Positions 37,825 to 46,327 are shown, numbered from the stretch's first letter. The stretch is DNA of 64,000 bases from CAVURS01 sp963795385 (GCA_963795385.1 CAWCHK010000003.1:682001-746000), one strand, 5' to 3'. Numbers and translations: made by a program. Notes: a model not told the origin generated them from the letters alone.

Positions 37825-39245
37825 TGACGGCGCCGACGCAGACGGGCGCCGACGTCGCGGTCGAGATCGACCCGCGCGACCCGAACCTGCGCCTCCAGCA
37901 CTTCTTCGACTCCGGCACGCTCGAGCTGCTCACCGAGCGGGACGACAGCGGCATGCTGGCCGGGCGTGGGCTGGTGGACGGCACGCCGGCGGTGGCCTTC
38001 GCATCAGACGCCACCATCCAGGGCGGCGCCATGGGCGAGGCGGGCTGCAAGGTCGTCCTGGTGGCCTACGAGCGCGCGCTCGCCGACGGCTCGCCGGTCA
38101 TCGGGCTCTGGCACTCCGGCGGGGCCCGGCTGCGCGAGGGTGTCGTCTCGCTGCATGCCGTCGGCCTGGTCTTCGCGATCATGACCCGGGCCTCGGGCAA
38201 GATCCCCCAGATCTCGGTCGTCATCGGCCCGGCGGCCGGGGGTGCGGCGTACGGGCCGGCCCTGACGGACATCGTGATCCTCGGCCCCGAGGGCCGGGTC
38301 TTCGTCACCGGCCCGGATGTCGTGCGCTCGGTCACCGGCGAGAACGTCGACGCGCTACGGCTCGGCGGCCCGGAGCCGCACGGGCGGCGCTCCGGTGTCG
38401 TCCACGTCGTCACTGAGACGACCGAGGACGCCTACGCCAAGGCCCGGCTGCTCACCCACCTCCTCGGCGCCCAGGGCGAGCTGGACGTCGCCGCCGTCGA
38501 GGAGCGCGACCTCGCCGCGAGCTTCCCGGAGTCGCCGAAGCGCGCGTACGACGTGCACCCGCTGCTGCAGACGCTGGTCGACGATCCGGCCGAATCCCTT
38601 GAGCTGCACCCGAAGTGGGCTCCGAACATCACGACGACCCTGGGCCGGCTGGGTGGACGGACCGTCGGCGTGATCGCGAACAACCCGATGCGTCTCGGCG
38701 GCTGCCTGGACTCCTCCTCGGCGGAGAAGGCCGCGCGGTTCGTGCGGATGTGCGACGCGTTCGGCGTGCCGCTCGTCGTGGTCGTCGACGTGCCCGGCTA
38801 CCTGCCCGGGGTCGGCCAGGAGTGGGACGGCGTGGTCCGCCGTGGGGCGAAGCTGCTGCACGCCTTCGCGGAGTCGGTCGTGCCCCGGGTGACCCTGGTG
38901 ACCCGCAAGACGTACGGCGGTGCCTACATCGCGATGAACGCCCGATCGCTAGGTGCGACAAGGGTTTTCGCGTGGCCGACGGCTGAGGTCGCGGTCATGG
39001 GTGCCATCGCGGCGATCCGGATCCTGCACCGGCGCAAGCTGGCCGAGGTGGCTGACGACGCGCGGGCCCAGGTCGAGGCCGAGCTGGCCGTGGAGCACGA
39101 GCAGCTCGCCGGTGGCCTGGCTCGAGCCGTGGAGATCGGCGTCGTCGACGAGGTCGTGGAGCCGAAGGTCACCCGCGGCGCCATCGCCCGCGCGATCGCC
39201 TCCGCGCCCCAGACCCGCGGCCTGCACGGCAACATCCCCCTCTGA
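37824..39245 (+). CDS. acyl-CoA carboxylase beta subunit (AccD6-like)
   Basis: A 473-residue carboxyltransferase subunit that would make malonyl-CoA (or methylmalonyl-CoA) for the fab enzymes. It carries both crotonase-like halves: G-G-A-M-G-E-A-G-C-K-V with L-W-H-S-G-G-A-R-L-R-E-G and G-P-A-A-G-G-A-A-Y-G-P-A-L-T-D, then F-G-V-P-L-V-V-V-V-D-V-P-G-Y-L-P-G and T-R-K-T-Y-G-G-A-Y-I-A-M-N. The biotinylated alpha subunit is not in this window. AccD6 occupies this place in M. tuberculosis (Rv2247). Last gene of the operon, followed by a C-rich tandem array. Confidence 0.92.
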   Translation: MTAPTQTGADVAVEIDPRDPNLRLQHFFDSGTLELLTERDDSGMLAGRGLVDGTPAVAFASDATIQGGAMGEAGCKVVLVAYERALADGSPVIGLWHSGGARLREGVVSLHAVGLVFAIMTRASGKIPQISVVIGPAAGGAAYGPALTDIVILGPEGRVFVTGPDVVRSVTGENVDALRLGGPEPHGRRSGVVHVVTETTEDAYAKARLLTHLLGAQGELDVAAVEERDLAASFPESPKRAYDVHPLLQTLVDDPAESLELHPKWAPNITTTLGRLGGRTVGVIANNPMRLGGCLDSSSAEKAARFVRMCDAFGVPLVVVVDVPGYLPGVGQEWDGVVRRGAKLLHAFAESVVPRVTLVTRKTYGGAYIAMNARSLGATRVFAWPTAEVAVMGAIAAIRILHRRKLAEVADDARAQVEAELAVEHEQLAGGLARAVEIGVVDEVVEPKVTRGAIARAIASAPQTRGLHGNIPL

Positions 39246-39283
39246 CCCCTCTGCACCTCCCAGCACCTCAGCCCTCCGGACCT

Positions 39284-39429
39284 CTGACCTCCTGACCTCC
39301 AGAGAGCTTCTGACCTCCCGAGCTCCTGACCTCCAGAGAGCTTCTGACCTCCAGAGCTTCTGACCTCGAGCTTCTGACCTCCCGAGCTTCTGACCTCCCG
39401 AGCTTCTGACCTCCCGAGCTTCTGACCTC
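39284..39429 (+). repeat. 16-bp tandem array with CTGACCTC core
   Basis: Ten copies of CTGACCTC start at 39284, 39292, 39310, 39326, 39344, 39360, 39374, 39390, 39406 and 39422. Spacing is mostly 16 bases, with 8, 14 and 18 also present. The commonest unit is GAGCTTCTGACCTCCC. On the coding strand C outnumbers G about 7 to 3, unlike the rest of the window. The array lies 38 bases after the carboxylase stop. The 494-base gap to the next gene contains this array, about 180 bases in which I see nothing, and then a promoter-operator. Confidence 0.9.
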
Positions 39430-39612
39430 CGAGAGCTCCTGAGCTCCTGAGCTCCTGAGCGCCGACCCTGCGGTCGCCGTACTCTCCTGCTCGCGTGCTC
39501 CCATCCGGCCGCCGTACTCCCTCCCGGCCAGTGCCGAGCCGTAAATTCGGGTGCGTTCACCGGCCGTACTGGAGCACCCTGGGCCGACGGCGGCTCGCCG
39601 GGCAAAGGGGGC

Positions 39613-39642
39613 TTGAACTTCCGCCGATGCCCCTGTTACTGT
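39613..39642 (+). promoter_or_regulatory. promoter of the tetR-efflux pair
   Basis: TTGAAC at 39613-39618 and TACTGT at 39637-39642 are separated by 18 bases, a plausible sigma-70-type promoter. The operator palindrome starts nine bases downstream, covering the transcription start. Confidence 0.55.
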
Positions 39643-39650
39643 CCGGATGG

Positions 39651-39667
39651 AACGAAACAGTTTCGTT
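39651..39667 (+). promoter_or_regulatory. TetR-type operator
   Basis: AACGAAAC-A-GTTTCGTT is a perfect 8-1-8 inverted repeat, placed directly after the candidate -10 and 72 bases before the TetR start. It has the size and symmetry of TetR-family operators and is most simply the site for the adjacent regulator. Confidence 0.72.
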
Positions 39668-39739
39668 TCATCCAGTCCCCCGCCGGTCCCCTGGACCGGT
39701 CATCGGACCGAGTTCCTGCAGCACCGAGGAAGTGTCACC

Positions 39740-40348
39740 GTGATCCAAGCCGTCCGGGCAATCGCGCGGCCCCGAGTCGAGGGCGAGCGTGAGAACGCCA
39801 TCTTCGACGCGACCATGCGACTGCTCGCCACGAGCGGCTACGACCGGCTGACGATGGACGCCGTCGCCGCAGAGGCGCGGGCGTCGAAGGCGACGCTCTA
39901 CCGTCGCTGGCAGACCAAGGCCGACCTCGTGGTCGACGCCCTGGTGTGGCTCAAGAACTGCATGCCGCACGAGGTGCCCGACACCGGCAGCCTGCGCAGC
40001 GATCTCCTGTCGGTCGCGTGCAACGAGGGTGGTCTCACCGACGAGATGCCGCGCGCGGTCTTCGGTGCCCTGATCACCGCGATGCAGCGCGACGAGGCCT
40101 TGGCCGAGGCCTTCCAGGACCGCTTCCTCGCACCGTTGGAGGAGCGGACCCGGTCGATGTTCGAGCGGGCCCAGGCCCGTGGGGAGATCGCCGACGACGT
40201 CGATCTCACGCTGGTCGGGAGCGTGCTGCCCTCGATCGCGATCTTCCGCTCGCTCACCCGCAACGAGCAGGTCGGCGCCGACCTGATCGAGCGGATCGTC
40301 GACGAGGTCGTCCTCCCGGCCTGTCGGGGCCGGAGCCGCCCGGACTGA
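39740..40348 (+). CDS. TetR-family repressor of the adjacent efflux pump
   Basis: A 202-residue regulator. GTG 39740 is chosen because GAGGAAG stands seven bases before it; an ATG at 39647 would place the operator inside the gene. The helix-turn-helix is A-T-M-R-L-L-A-T-S-G-Y-D-R-L-T-M-D-A-V-A with K-A-T-L-Y-R-R-W-Q-T-K-A-D-L-V. The C-terminal ligand domain (residues about 75-195) is helical and of the AcrR-like kind. A perfect palindrome lies in its leader. The efflux gene follows by 227 bases on the same strand. Confidence 0.9.
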   Translation: MIQAVRAIARPRVEGERENAIFDATMRLLATSGYDRLTMDAVAAEARASKATLYRRWQTKADLVVDALVWLKNCMPHEVPDTGSLRSDLLSVACNEGGLTDEMPRAVFGALITAMQRDEALAEAFQDRFLAPLEERTRSMFERAQARGEIADDVDLTLVGSVLPSIAIFRSLTRNEQVGADLIERIVDEVVLPACRGRSRPD

Positions 40349-40575
40349 TCTCGGCCACCAGAACCCCATCGGGCGCCGTCGTCGCCTGGTCATCGCCGCG
40401 GTGACCTGACCGACGACCAGCTCGGCGAAGCCGTCCCGTCAACCTGCCGGACACGCGCTGCTGGCGTGACTGTCACACCCGGCGGCAAGACTCTCAACAG
40501 ACCTCCGCGGCATGGCAATCAGCACGACTCGGCACAACTGAATCCGTCAAACAACAACCTCACTAAGGACTTGTC

Positions 40576-42123
40576 ATGACTGACAACACCGCGACTGCCG
40601 ACCCGGCAGTCTCGTCCGGCGAAGCCGGGGCCGACCACGGCCACAGCCATCTCGGGCTGGCGCTGGTGCTCATCACCGCCGCACAGCTGATGGTCGTCCT
40701 CGACGCGACCGTCGTGAACATCGCACTTCCCCACATCCAGACGACCCTGAACTTCAGCCAGCAGAACCTCCAGTGGATCGTGACCGGCTACACGCTGGCC
40801 TTCGGTGGCCTGATGCTCCTGGGCGGCCGCTCGGGCGACCTGCTCGGCCGGCGCAAGATGTTCATCGTCGGCGTACTGCTGTTCTCCCTGGCCTCCGGGC
40901 TGGGCGGGCTGGCCCAGAGCGAGACCTGGCTGATCGCCGCTCGTGTCCTGCAGGGCGTTGGTGCGGCCATCGCATCACCTACGGCACTGTCGCTCATCAC
41001 CACCACCTTCCCGGCCGGCCCGACGCGCAACCGGGCCATCGCCGTGTACGGCGCGATGTCCGGAGCCGGTGCGGCGATCGGGCTCATCCTGGGTGGCGCT
41101 CTGACCCAGATCCACTCCACCAACCACGACTTCGGCTGGCGGCTCACGCTGCTGATCAACGTGCCGATCGGCCTGTTCGTGGCGTTCATGGCTCCCCGGG
41201 TCCTGGGCGAGTCCAAGCCGCAGAAGGACATTGCGCTCGACCTGCCGGGCGCCTTGACGGCGACGGCCGGACTGGCCTCCCTCGTCTACGGCCTGACCCA
41301 CGCCGCCGGCAGCGCGCAGGCGAGCAACTGGGGCAAGACCAGCACCTGGGTCTGGATCATCCTGGGCGTGGTGCTGATCGCCACCTTCCTGGTGACCGAG
41401 GGCCGCAGCCGCCAGCCGCTGATGCCGCTGCACGTGCTCAAGCACCGCTCGCGTGGCGTGAGCTACCTGTCGATGCTGATCGTGGGCGCAGCAATCTTCG
41501 CGTTCTTCTTCTTCATCAGCCTCTTCGTGCAGCAGGTGCTCGGCTACAGCTCGATCAAGGCGGGCGTCGCCTTCCTGCCGTTCACCGTGGGCATCGGGCT
41601 GTCGGCGCAGATCGCCTCGACCCTGATCTCGCGGATCGACCCGCGCTACCTCGCCACGTTCGGTGCGGGCCTGGTGGCGCTCGGCATGATCTCGTTCACC
41701 CGCCTGAGCGTGGACTCCGGCTACTGGGGCGGTCTGCTCCCGGGCATCCTGCTGATGTCGCTCGGCATGGGCTTCCTGTTCATCCCGTTCACGCTGACCG
41801 CCACGCACGGGGTCAACGAGGACGAGTCCGGGATCGCCTCGGCCGTCCTGAACACCGCCCAGCAGATGGGCGGCGCGGTCGGCCTGGCGGCGCTGAGCAC
41901 CGTGTCGTTCGGCGTCTTCCGGGACAAGATCAAGCCGGAGATCCTCTCGACCCAGGGACACCCGTCCCAGCACGCGATCGCCGTGGCCTCGACCCACGGG
42001 TACACGATCGCCTTCTGGGTCGCGTTCGCGATGATCGTGACGGCCGGGGTCATCACCCTGTTCGGGCTTTCGATCAAGCACGAGGAGCTCGCGACCGACG
42101 AGCCCATCGTGGTCGGCGCCTGA
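40576..42123 (+). CDS. DHA2-type MFS drug efflux transporter
   Basis: A 515-residue permease of the EmrB/QacA family, about 14 helices. Motif D1-like L-M-V-V-L-D-A-T-V-V-N-I-A-L-P lies in helix 1. Motif A follows as G-G-R-S-G-D-L-L-G-R-R-K. The P-x-x-x-G-P-like motif C appears as G-A-M-S-G-A-G-A-A-I-G-L-I-L-G-G. AAGGAC precedes the ATG. A histidine-containing N-terminus (D-H-G-H-S-H) is inside. Proton-driven export of an unknown hydrophobic compound; control by the TetR protein upstream is inferred. Confidence 0.92.
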   Translation: MTDNTATADPAVSSGEAGADHGHSHLGLALVLITAAQLMVVLDATVVNIALPHIQTTLNFSQQNLQWIVTGYTLAFGGLMLLGGRSGDLLGRRKMFIVGVLLFSLASGLGGLAQSETWLIAARVLQGVGAAIASPTALSLITTTFPAGPTRNRAIAVYGAMSGAGAAIGLILGGALTQIHSTNHDFGWRLTLLINVPIGLFVAFMAPRVLGESKPQKDIALDLPGALTATAGLASLVYGLTHAAGSAQASNWGKTSTWVWIILGVVLIATFLVTEGRSRQPLMPLHVLKHRSRGVSYLSMLIVGAAIFAFFFFISLFVQQVLGYSSIKAGVAFLPFTVGIGLSAQIASTLISRIDPRYLATFGAGLVALGMISFTRLSVDSGYWGGLLPGILLMSLGMGFLFIPFTLTATHGVNEDESGIASAVLNTAQQMGGAVGLAALSTVSFGVFRDKIKPEILSTQGHPSQHAIAVASTHGYTIAFWVAFAMIVTAGVITLFGLSIKHEELATDEPIVVGA

Positions 42124-42170
42124 CCTCAGGAGCCGCCTGACCTCAGGAGCCACCTGACCTCAGGAGCCAC
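42120..42170 (+). repeat. 17-bp tandem repeat spanning the efflux gene stop
   Basis: Three units of CTGACCTCAGGAGCC(A/G)C begin at 42120, 42137 and 42154. The first includes the stop codon TGA. The core octamer CTGACCTC is the one repeated in the array at 39284-39429. Confidence 0.82.
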
Positions 42171-42230
42171 CTGGCAGGCGTTGCCGCCGGGACCGTCAGG
42201 TCCGGGCCGGCAACGCCGCGGACAGCGAAC

Positions 42231-42260
42231 GGGCCGGATCCCCAACCGGGGGTCCGGCCC
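42231..42260. terminator. strong terminator hairpin
   Basis: GGGCCGGATCCCC (42231-42243) pairs with GGGGGTCCGGCCC (42248-42260), 13 pairs with one G-U, around the loop AACC; TTCGTC follows. It sits between the convergent efflux and DUF3145 genes and can serve both. Confidence 0.8.
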
Positions 42261-42348
42261 TTCGTCATCGCCTGACAGCTTGCCGGCGAGTTGTCAGCCC
42301 GTGCGGTAGCCAGAGGGCCCGCAGGGGCTGACAACTGGGTGGGAGCGG

Positions 42349-42852
42349 TCAGCCGACGCGGTGCAGCCAGCGGACCGGGGCTCCGGCACCGGCGTAGCGG
42401 AACGGCTCGAGCTCCTCGTCCCACGCCTTGCCGAGCAGCTTGTCGATCTCCTGGAGCAGCAGCCGTGGGTCACCACCGGACGCCGACACCGCGGAGCGCA
42501 GCCGGTCCTCCCCGATCAGGGCGTCGCCGTGCACGCCGATCGGCGTGTGGTGGATGCCCAGGCCCGGCGTATGGCTCCAGCGCGAGCCGTCCGCTCCGGG
42601 GCTCGCCTCCTCGGTGACCTCGTAGCGCAGGTGCGACCAGCCGCGCAGGGCCGAGGCCAGCCGCGCGCCCGTGCCCTGAGCCGCCTGCCAGGACAGCTCG
42701 GCCCGCACCGAACCGGCCTCGGCGGGCTGAGGGGTCCACTGCAGGGTGGTCCGGACGTCGAGAACCGAGCCGGCGGCCCACTCGACATGCGGGCACAGCG
42801 CGGCGGGCGTGGAGTGCACGAAGAGCACACCTCGCGTCGTCGTACCGGACAT
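42349..42852 (-). CDS. DUF3145 protein
   Basis: A 167-residue actinobacterial protein. ATG 42852 follows GGAGG by five bases, better than an ATG seven codons upstream. Typical segments are R-G-V-L-F-V-H-S-T-P-A-A-L-C-P-H-V-E-W-A, S-W-Q-A-A-Q-G-T-G-A-R-L-A-S-A-L and E-E-L-E-P-F-R-Y-A-G-A-G-A-P-V-R-W-L. In Streptomyces the DUF3145 gene directly follows fabF (from memory); here the tetR-efflux pair stands between. No known function. Confidence 0.86.
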   Translation of the reverse strand: MSGTTTRGVLFVHSTPAALCPHVEWAAGSVLDVRTTLQWTPQPAEAGSVRAELSWQAAQGTGARLASALRGWSHLRYEVTEEASPGADGSRWSHTPGLGIHHTPIGVHGDALIGEDRLRSAVSASGGDPRLLLQEIDKLLGKAWDEELEPFRYAGAGAPVRWLHRVG

Positions 42853-43052
42853 CTGAACCTCCTGCTGAGACAAGGGACGTCTTCCCCGACGACCTCTTCA
42901 GCGGGTCCAGCCCGGCGTACCATGGCGCGTGGCGCCTGTGACCCAGTGTGCCCCACAAGTCACACCAGCACCAGCAAATCACCATGCGTGCCCCGGGCCG
43001 TAGCGCAGCCCGCGCACCGCCCGAGGCGCGACCTGCGCCGAGAGGACGACCC

Positions 43053-43712
43053 GTGGCCGGTCTGTTCCGCTTCCGCCGACGGGCCTCCGGACGCCCCGAC
43101 GCCGGCCAGGCGACGACCGCCGCCGGTGACATCGTCCCCGCCGCCGGCGGCCGCCACGCGGGCCCGGCGGGCGCACCGGGCCGCGGTGACGCGGGTGTAG
43201 CCACCGCCGACGGGCAGGTGCACTGGGTCGGCGTCGACGAGTCGACCGCGGCCGGCGCCACTCCGGTGGCCGTCGCGCCGGCCACCGGGAGCGAGGGGCA
43301 CGAGCGGTCCGATCCGACCCTGGCCGCCAGCCAGGGCATGTGGGAGGTCATCCGCCCGGCGGCCATCGTCCCCGAGCATGCCGCGCGACGGGTGCTGGTC
43401 GAGCTGGCCCGCCGCGACCTGACCAACGGCGGCGACTGGCAGTCCGAGCCCCAGCTCTGGAGCCGGTTCGACGGGCCACTGACCGGAGACGGCTCGACGG
43501 CGCCCGAGCTGATGGGCACCATCCACGTGACCTACGGCACGCCGACCAAGTACGAGATCACGCTCTACCGGGTCACGGTCACCGCGGCCGGCGTGGCCGA
43601 CGGCTGGACCGTGGCCAGCCTGACCGACGAGGCGCTCGGCTTCGGCGGCCTCACCCTGGCCGAGTGCCCCCGGGCGATGGTCAACACCCCGCCCCGCCCG
43701 TACACCTTCTAG
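43053..43712 (+). CDS. conserved actinobacterial protein, unknown
   Basis: A 219-residue protein. GTG 43053 is chosen for AGAGGA about seven bases upstream; the frame is open further up to 42984. The N-terminal 70 residues are low-complexity (Ala, Gly, Arg, Pro) and probably disordered, after a basic start L-F-R-F-R-R-R. The C-terminal 120 residues are folded-looking, with L-V-E-L-A-R-R-D-L-T-N-G-G-D-W, then strands I-T-L-Y-R-V-T-V-T-A-A and W-T-V-A-S-L-T-D-E-A-L. It ends P-R-P-Y-T-F. No signal peptide. Function unknown. Confidence 0.62.
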   Translation: MAGLFRFRRRASGRPDAGQATTAAGDIVPAAGGRHAGPAGAPGRGDAGVATADGQVHWVGVDESTAAGATPVAVAPATGSEGHERSDPTLAASQGMWEVIRPAAIVPEHAARRVLVELARRDLTNGGDWQSEPQLWSRFDGPLTGDGSTAPELMGTIHVTYGTPTKYEITLYRVTVTAAGVADGWTVASLTDEALGFGGLTLAECPRAMVNTPPRPYTF

Positions 43713-43845
43713 CCGGCCAGCCCGCACCGCCGTACGCCGCAGATCGCTCCAGTCCTACCTTCCGGACTCTCTCGTCATCCGGCCGATACCCGGACAATGC
43801 CACCACGGAGAGTCACCGCGGCCGCAGTTCTCTCACGCTGAGTGC

Positions 43846-43874
43846 TTGAGGCTTCCGAGCGGGGTGCCGATAAC
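43846..43874 (+). promoter_or_regulatory. promoter of the GGDEF-EAL gene
   Basis: TTGAGG (43846-43851) and GATAAC (43869-43874) are 17 bases apart, four of six matches each to the -35 and -10 consensus. The ATG at 43922 is 47 bases further on. Confidence 0.48.
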
Positions 43875-43921
43875 AACCACTGGATGACCCGTCAATGAGT
43901 CACCTCACCGGAGGCAGAGGG

Positions 43922-46234
43922 ATGACACCCCAGCGGTACCCGCGTGGCATCGACGTCGCGCTCGACGCGGCGATCGTGCTCGTCGGCGTGGCGATCATCT
44001 GTGCCGCGACGCTGCGCTGGTTCTCGGTGGGCCACCCGGTCGACGAGATCGACCTGGTCGTGGTCGGCCTGATCGTGCTGATGGCGCGCTACCCGGTCGT
44101 CCTGCCCCAGCACGGCGGGGACGCCGTCATCGGGTTCGAGATCAGCACGCTGGTCTTCCTCACCCTCACCCGCAGCCCGTCCGAGGCCCTGGTCATCTGG
44201 GCCGCCGGGCAGATCGTCAGCCAGACCCTGTGCGTCCGGGCCCTGCGCAACCGCCTGTTCAACGTCGGCGTGACCGCGCTCGGCGGGGGCGTGTTCGTCA
44301 GCATCGTCGGTCTCGGCGGGCCGACGGCGGGCATGAGCGTGACCGAGCTCGGCCTGGTCAGTCTGGCCTGCGCGACGTACTTCCTGCTGGACCTGGTCAT
44401 CACGGCCGTGTCTCTGGCGATGGAGTCGCACACCAAGCTGGAGATCCGCTGGCGCTCGGCCATGCTGCCGCTGCTGGTCTTCGTCGCGGTGTCCACCAAC
44501 GGGTTCCTCGCCGCGCTCCTGCTGCAGGGCACACCACGCTGGACCCTCGTCCTGCTGCTCGTCCCCATCGCCACGATCCTGGTCGCGGTCCGCTCGGTCA
44601 GCGAGTCCCGGCTCTCCCAGATGCGGCTCGGCGGCCTGCTGGACGCCGCCACCCGCGCGCCCGACTGGGCCGACCCCGGCTCGATCGAGCGCACCCTGAT
44701 CGAGCAGGCCGAGCGCGTGCTCCGGCACAGCACCTCGGAGCTGCGCGAGGCACCGCCCGGCAACCGCGAGATCGGCCATCCGCTCGAGGTGCCGGGCCAG
44801 CCGGTCCGCTGGCTGGTGGCCCGCTCGGCCGCCTCGTCGGCCACCCTGACCGACCTGGACCGCGATGCGCTGAAGGCACTCGTGGCCCTGGCCACCGCGA
44901 ACCTCAGCCGCCGTCAGCTCACCGACGAGATGGCCTACCAGGCCCAGCACGACCTGCTGACCGGGCTGCCCAACCGCGCCCTGCTCAGCCAGCGCCTGGA
45001 GACGGCGCTCGCGACGGGCGGCAAGACGTCGGTGCTCTACTGCGACCTGGACGGCTTCAAGGCGGTCAACGACCGGTTCGGGCACGACGTCGGCGACGAG
45101 CTGCTGGTCGCCGTGGCCGACCGGCTCCGGCAGAGCCTGCGGGCCCGGGACCTGCTGGCGCGGCTCGGGGGCGACGAGTTCGCCGTCGTGGTGTCGCACA
45201 ACAACATCGTCCAGGCCGAGGAGATCGCCGGCCGGCTGCTGGAGTCGCTGCAGACACCGTTCCTCATCTCCGGCAACGTGACCCGCATCCAGGCCAGCAT
45301 CGGGATCGCGCACAGCGACGACGAGCTCAACGCCAGCGACCTGATGCGCGAGGCCGACATGGCGATGTACCGGGCCAAGGGCCTGGGCAAGAACCGGATC
45401 GTCGTCTTCGAGCCCTCGCTGCGCTCCGAGACGCTGTTCCGCCTGGAGATGGAGGACGAGCTCCGCCAGGCCCTGGCCCAGGGCGACATCCAGCTCGCCT
45501 TCCAGCCGCTGGTCGACCTCGTCTCCGGCAAGGTCCTCGGCTTCGAGGCCCTGGCCCGGTGGGAGCACGAGACCATGGGGCACGTCTCCCCCGCGATCTT
45601 CATCCCGCTCGCCGAGCAGCAGGGCCTGATGTCGCAGCTGGGCAGCCAGGTGATGGAGCGGCTGCACGCGGCCGCCGAGCATCTAGAGCACGCCAGCGAC
45701 ACGCCGCTCTCCCTGTCGGTCAACGTGTCCCCGCTCGAGGTCTGCGAGCCCCGGCTGCTCTCGCAGGTACGCCGGTTCATCGACGACTATCCCGACATCG
45801 ACCTGGTGATCGAGCTCACCGAGTCGGTCCTGCTGGGCGACGACATCGCTACGTCATCCGCCCTCGAGGCGATCGCGCAGTCGGGCGCGCGGCTGGCGGT
45901 GGACGACTTCGGGGTCGGCTACTCCTCGATCGGCTACCTCCAGCGCTTCCCCGTCCGCCTGGTCAAGATCGACAAGTCGTACGTCCAGACCGTCGAGGAC
46001 CCCCGCACCCGCAAGCTGGTCCAGGGCGTCGTGGCGATGTGCCACGCGATGGGCCTGACCGTGGTGGCCGAGGGCATCGAGAGTGCCGACAGTGCCGACA
46101 TGATGCGCGACCTGGGCTGCCGGGTGGGGCAGGGCTTCAGCCTGGCCCGCCCCCTGCCCCTCGCCGAGGCGATCGCCCTGGCCGGCCGCGGCAACGTCGG
46201 CGCCGTCGGCGTCACCAGCATCCCTGGTCACTGA
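43922..46234 (+). CDS. membrane GGDEF-EAL c-di-GMP enzyme
   Basis: A 770-residue protein. Residues 1-230 hold about seven to eight membrane helices (MASE-like), then a short linker, GGDEF and EAL. G-G-D-E-F is intact at 416-420, with an I-site R-A-R-D five residues before. The EAL domain has E-A-L (542-544), S-V-N-V-S-P, I-E-L-T-E-S, V-D-D-F-G-V-G-Y-S-S, V-K-I-D-K-S-Y-V, V-A-E-G-I-E and G-Q-G-F, so all metal and catalytic residues of an active phosphodiesterase are present. Both activities are therefore possible. ATG 43922 has GGAGG upstream; ATG 43895 is an alternative. Confidence 0.92.
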   Translation: MTPQRYPRGIDVALDAAIVLVGVAIICAATLRWFSVGHPVDEIDLVVVGLIVLMARYPVVLPQHGGDAVIGFEISTLVFLTLTRSPSEALVIWAAGQIVSQTLCVRALRNRLFNVGVTALGGGVFVSIVGLGGPTAGMSVTELGLVSLACATYFLLDLVITAVSLAMESHTKLEIRWRSAMLPLLVFVAVSTNGFLAALLLQGTPRWTLVLLLVPIATILVAVRSVSESRLSQMRLGGLLDAATRAPDWADPGSIERTLIEQAERVLRHSTSELREAPPGNREIGHPLEVPGQPVRWLVARSAASSATLTDLDRDALKALVALATANLSRRQLTDEMAYQAQHDLLTGLPNRALLSQRLETALATGGKTSVLYCDLDGFKAVNDRFGHDVGDELLVAVADRLRQSLRARDLLARLGGDEFAVVVSHNNIVQAEEIAGRLLESLQTPFLISGNVTRIQASIGIAHSDDELNASDLMREADMAMYRAKGLGKNRIVVFEPSLRSETLFRLEMEDELRQALAQGDIQLAFQPLVDLVSGKVLGFEALARWEHETMGHVSPAIFIPLAEQQGLMSQLGSQVMERLHAAAEHLEHASDTPLSLSVNVSPLEVCEPRLLSQVRRFIDDYPDIDLVIELTESVLLGDDIATSSALEAIAQSGARLAVDDFGVGYSSIGYLQRFPVRLVKIDKSYVQTVEDPRTRKLVQGVVAMCHAMGLTVVAEGIESADSADMMRDLGCRVGQGFSLARPLPLAEAIALAGRGNVGAVGVTSIPGH

Positions 46235-46251
46235 CCGCTCCCCCGAAGCGC

Positions 46252-46307
46252 CTGACGGGCCCCGTCGTCGTCGATACTATGTCTCCCTAGTAGGGATTCA
46301 TGGAATC
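46252..46307 (+). promoter_or_regulatory. promoter with two adjoining palindromes
   Basis: CTGACG (46252-46257) and TACTAT (46275-46280) are 17 bases apart. Immediately after lies TCCCTA-G-TAGGGA (46284-46296), a perfect 6-1-6 dyad, and overlapping its end GATTC-ATG-GAATC (46295-46307), a perfect 5-3-5 dyad. They cover the expected transcription start of the oxidoreductase fusion gene, a repressor-type position. No regulator gene adjoins. Confidence 0.6.
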
Positions 46308-46327
46308 GACGTAGGGGACGGGGCCGC

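Noticed and set aside
39284..39429. The repeat array as a CRISPR
   Set aside because: Units are 16 bases and contiguous, with no unique spacers of 30 bases or so, and no cas genes are near.
39647..39739. An upstream ATG for the TetR regulator
   Set aside because: It would put the operator inside the coding region and gives a non-conserved N-terminus; GTG 39740 has a good ribosome-binding site.
42349..43200. Plus-strand frame antisense to DUF3145
   Set aside because: DUF3145 on the minus strand is recognisable and has a good ribosome-binding site; the plus frame is Arg/Pro-rich shadow.
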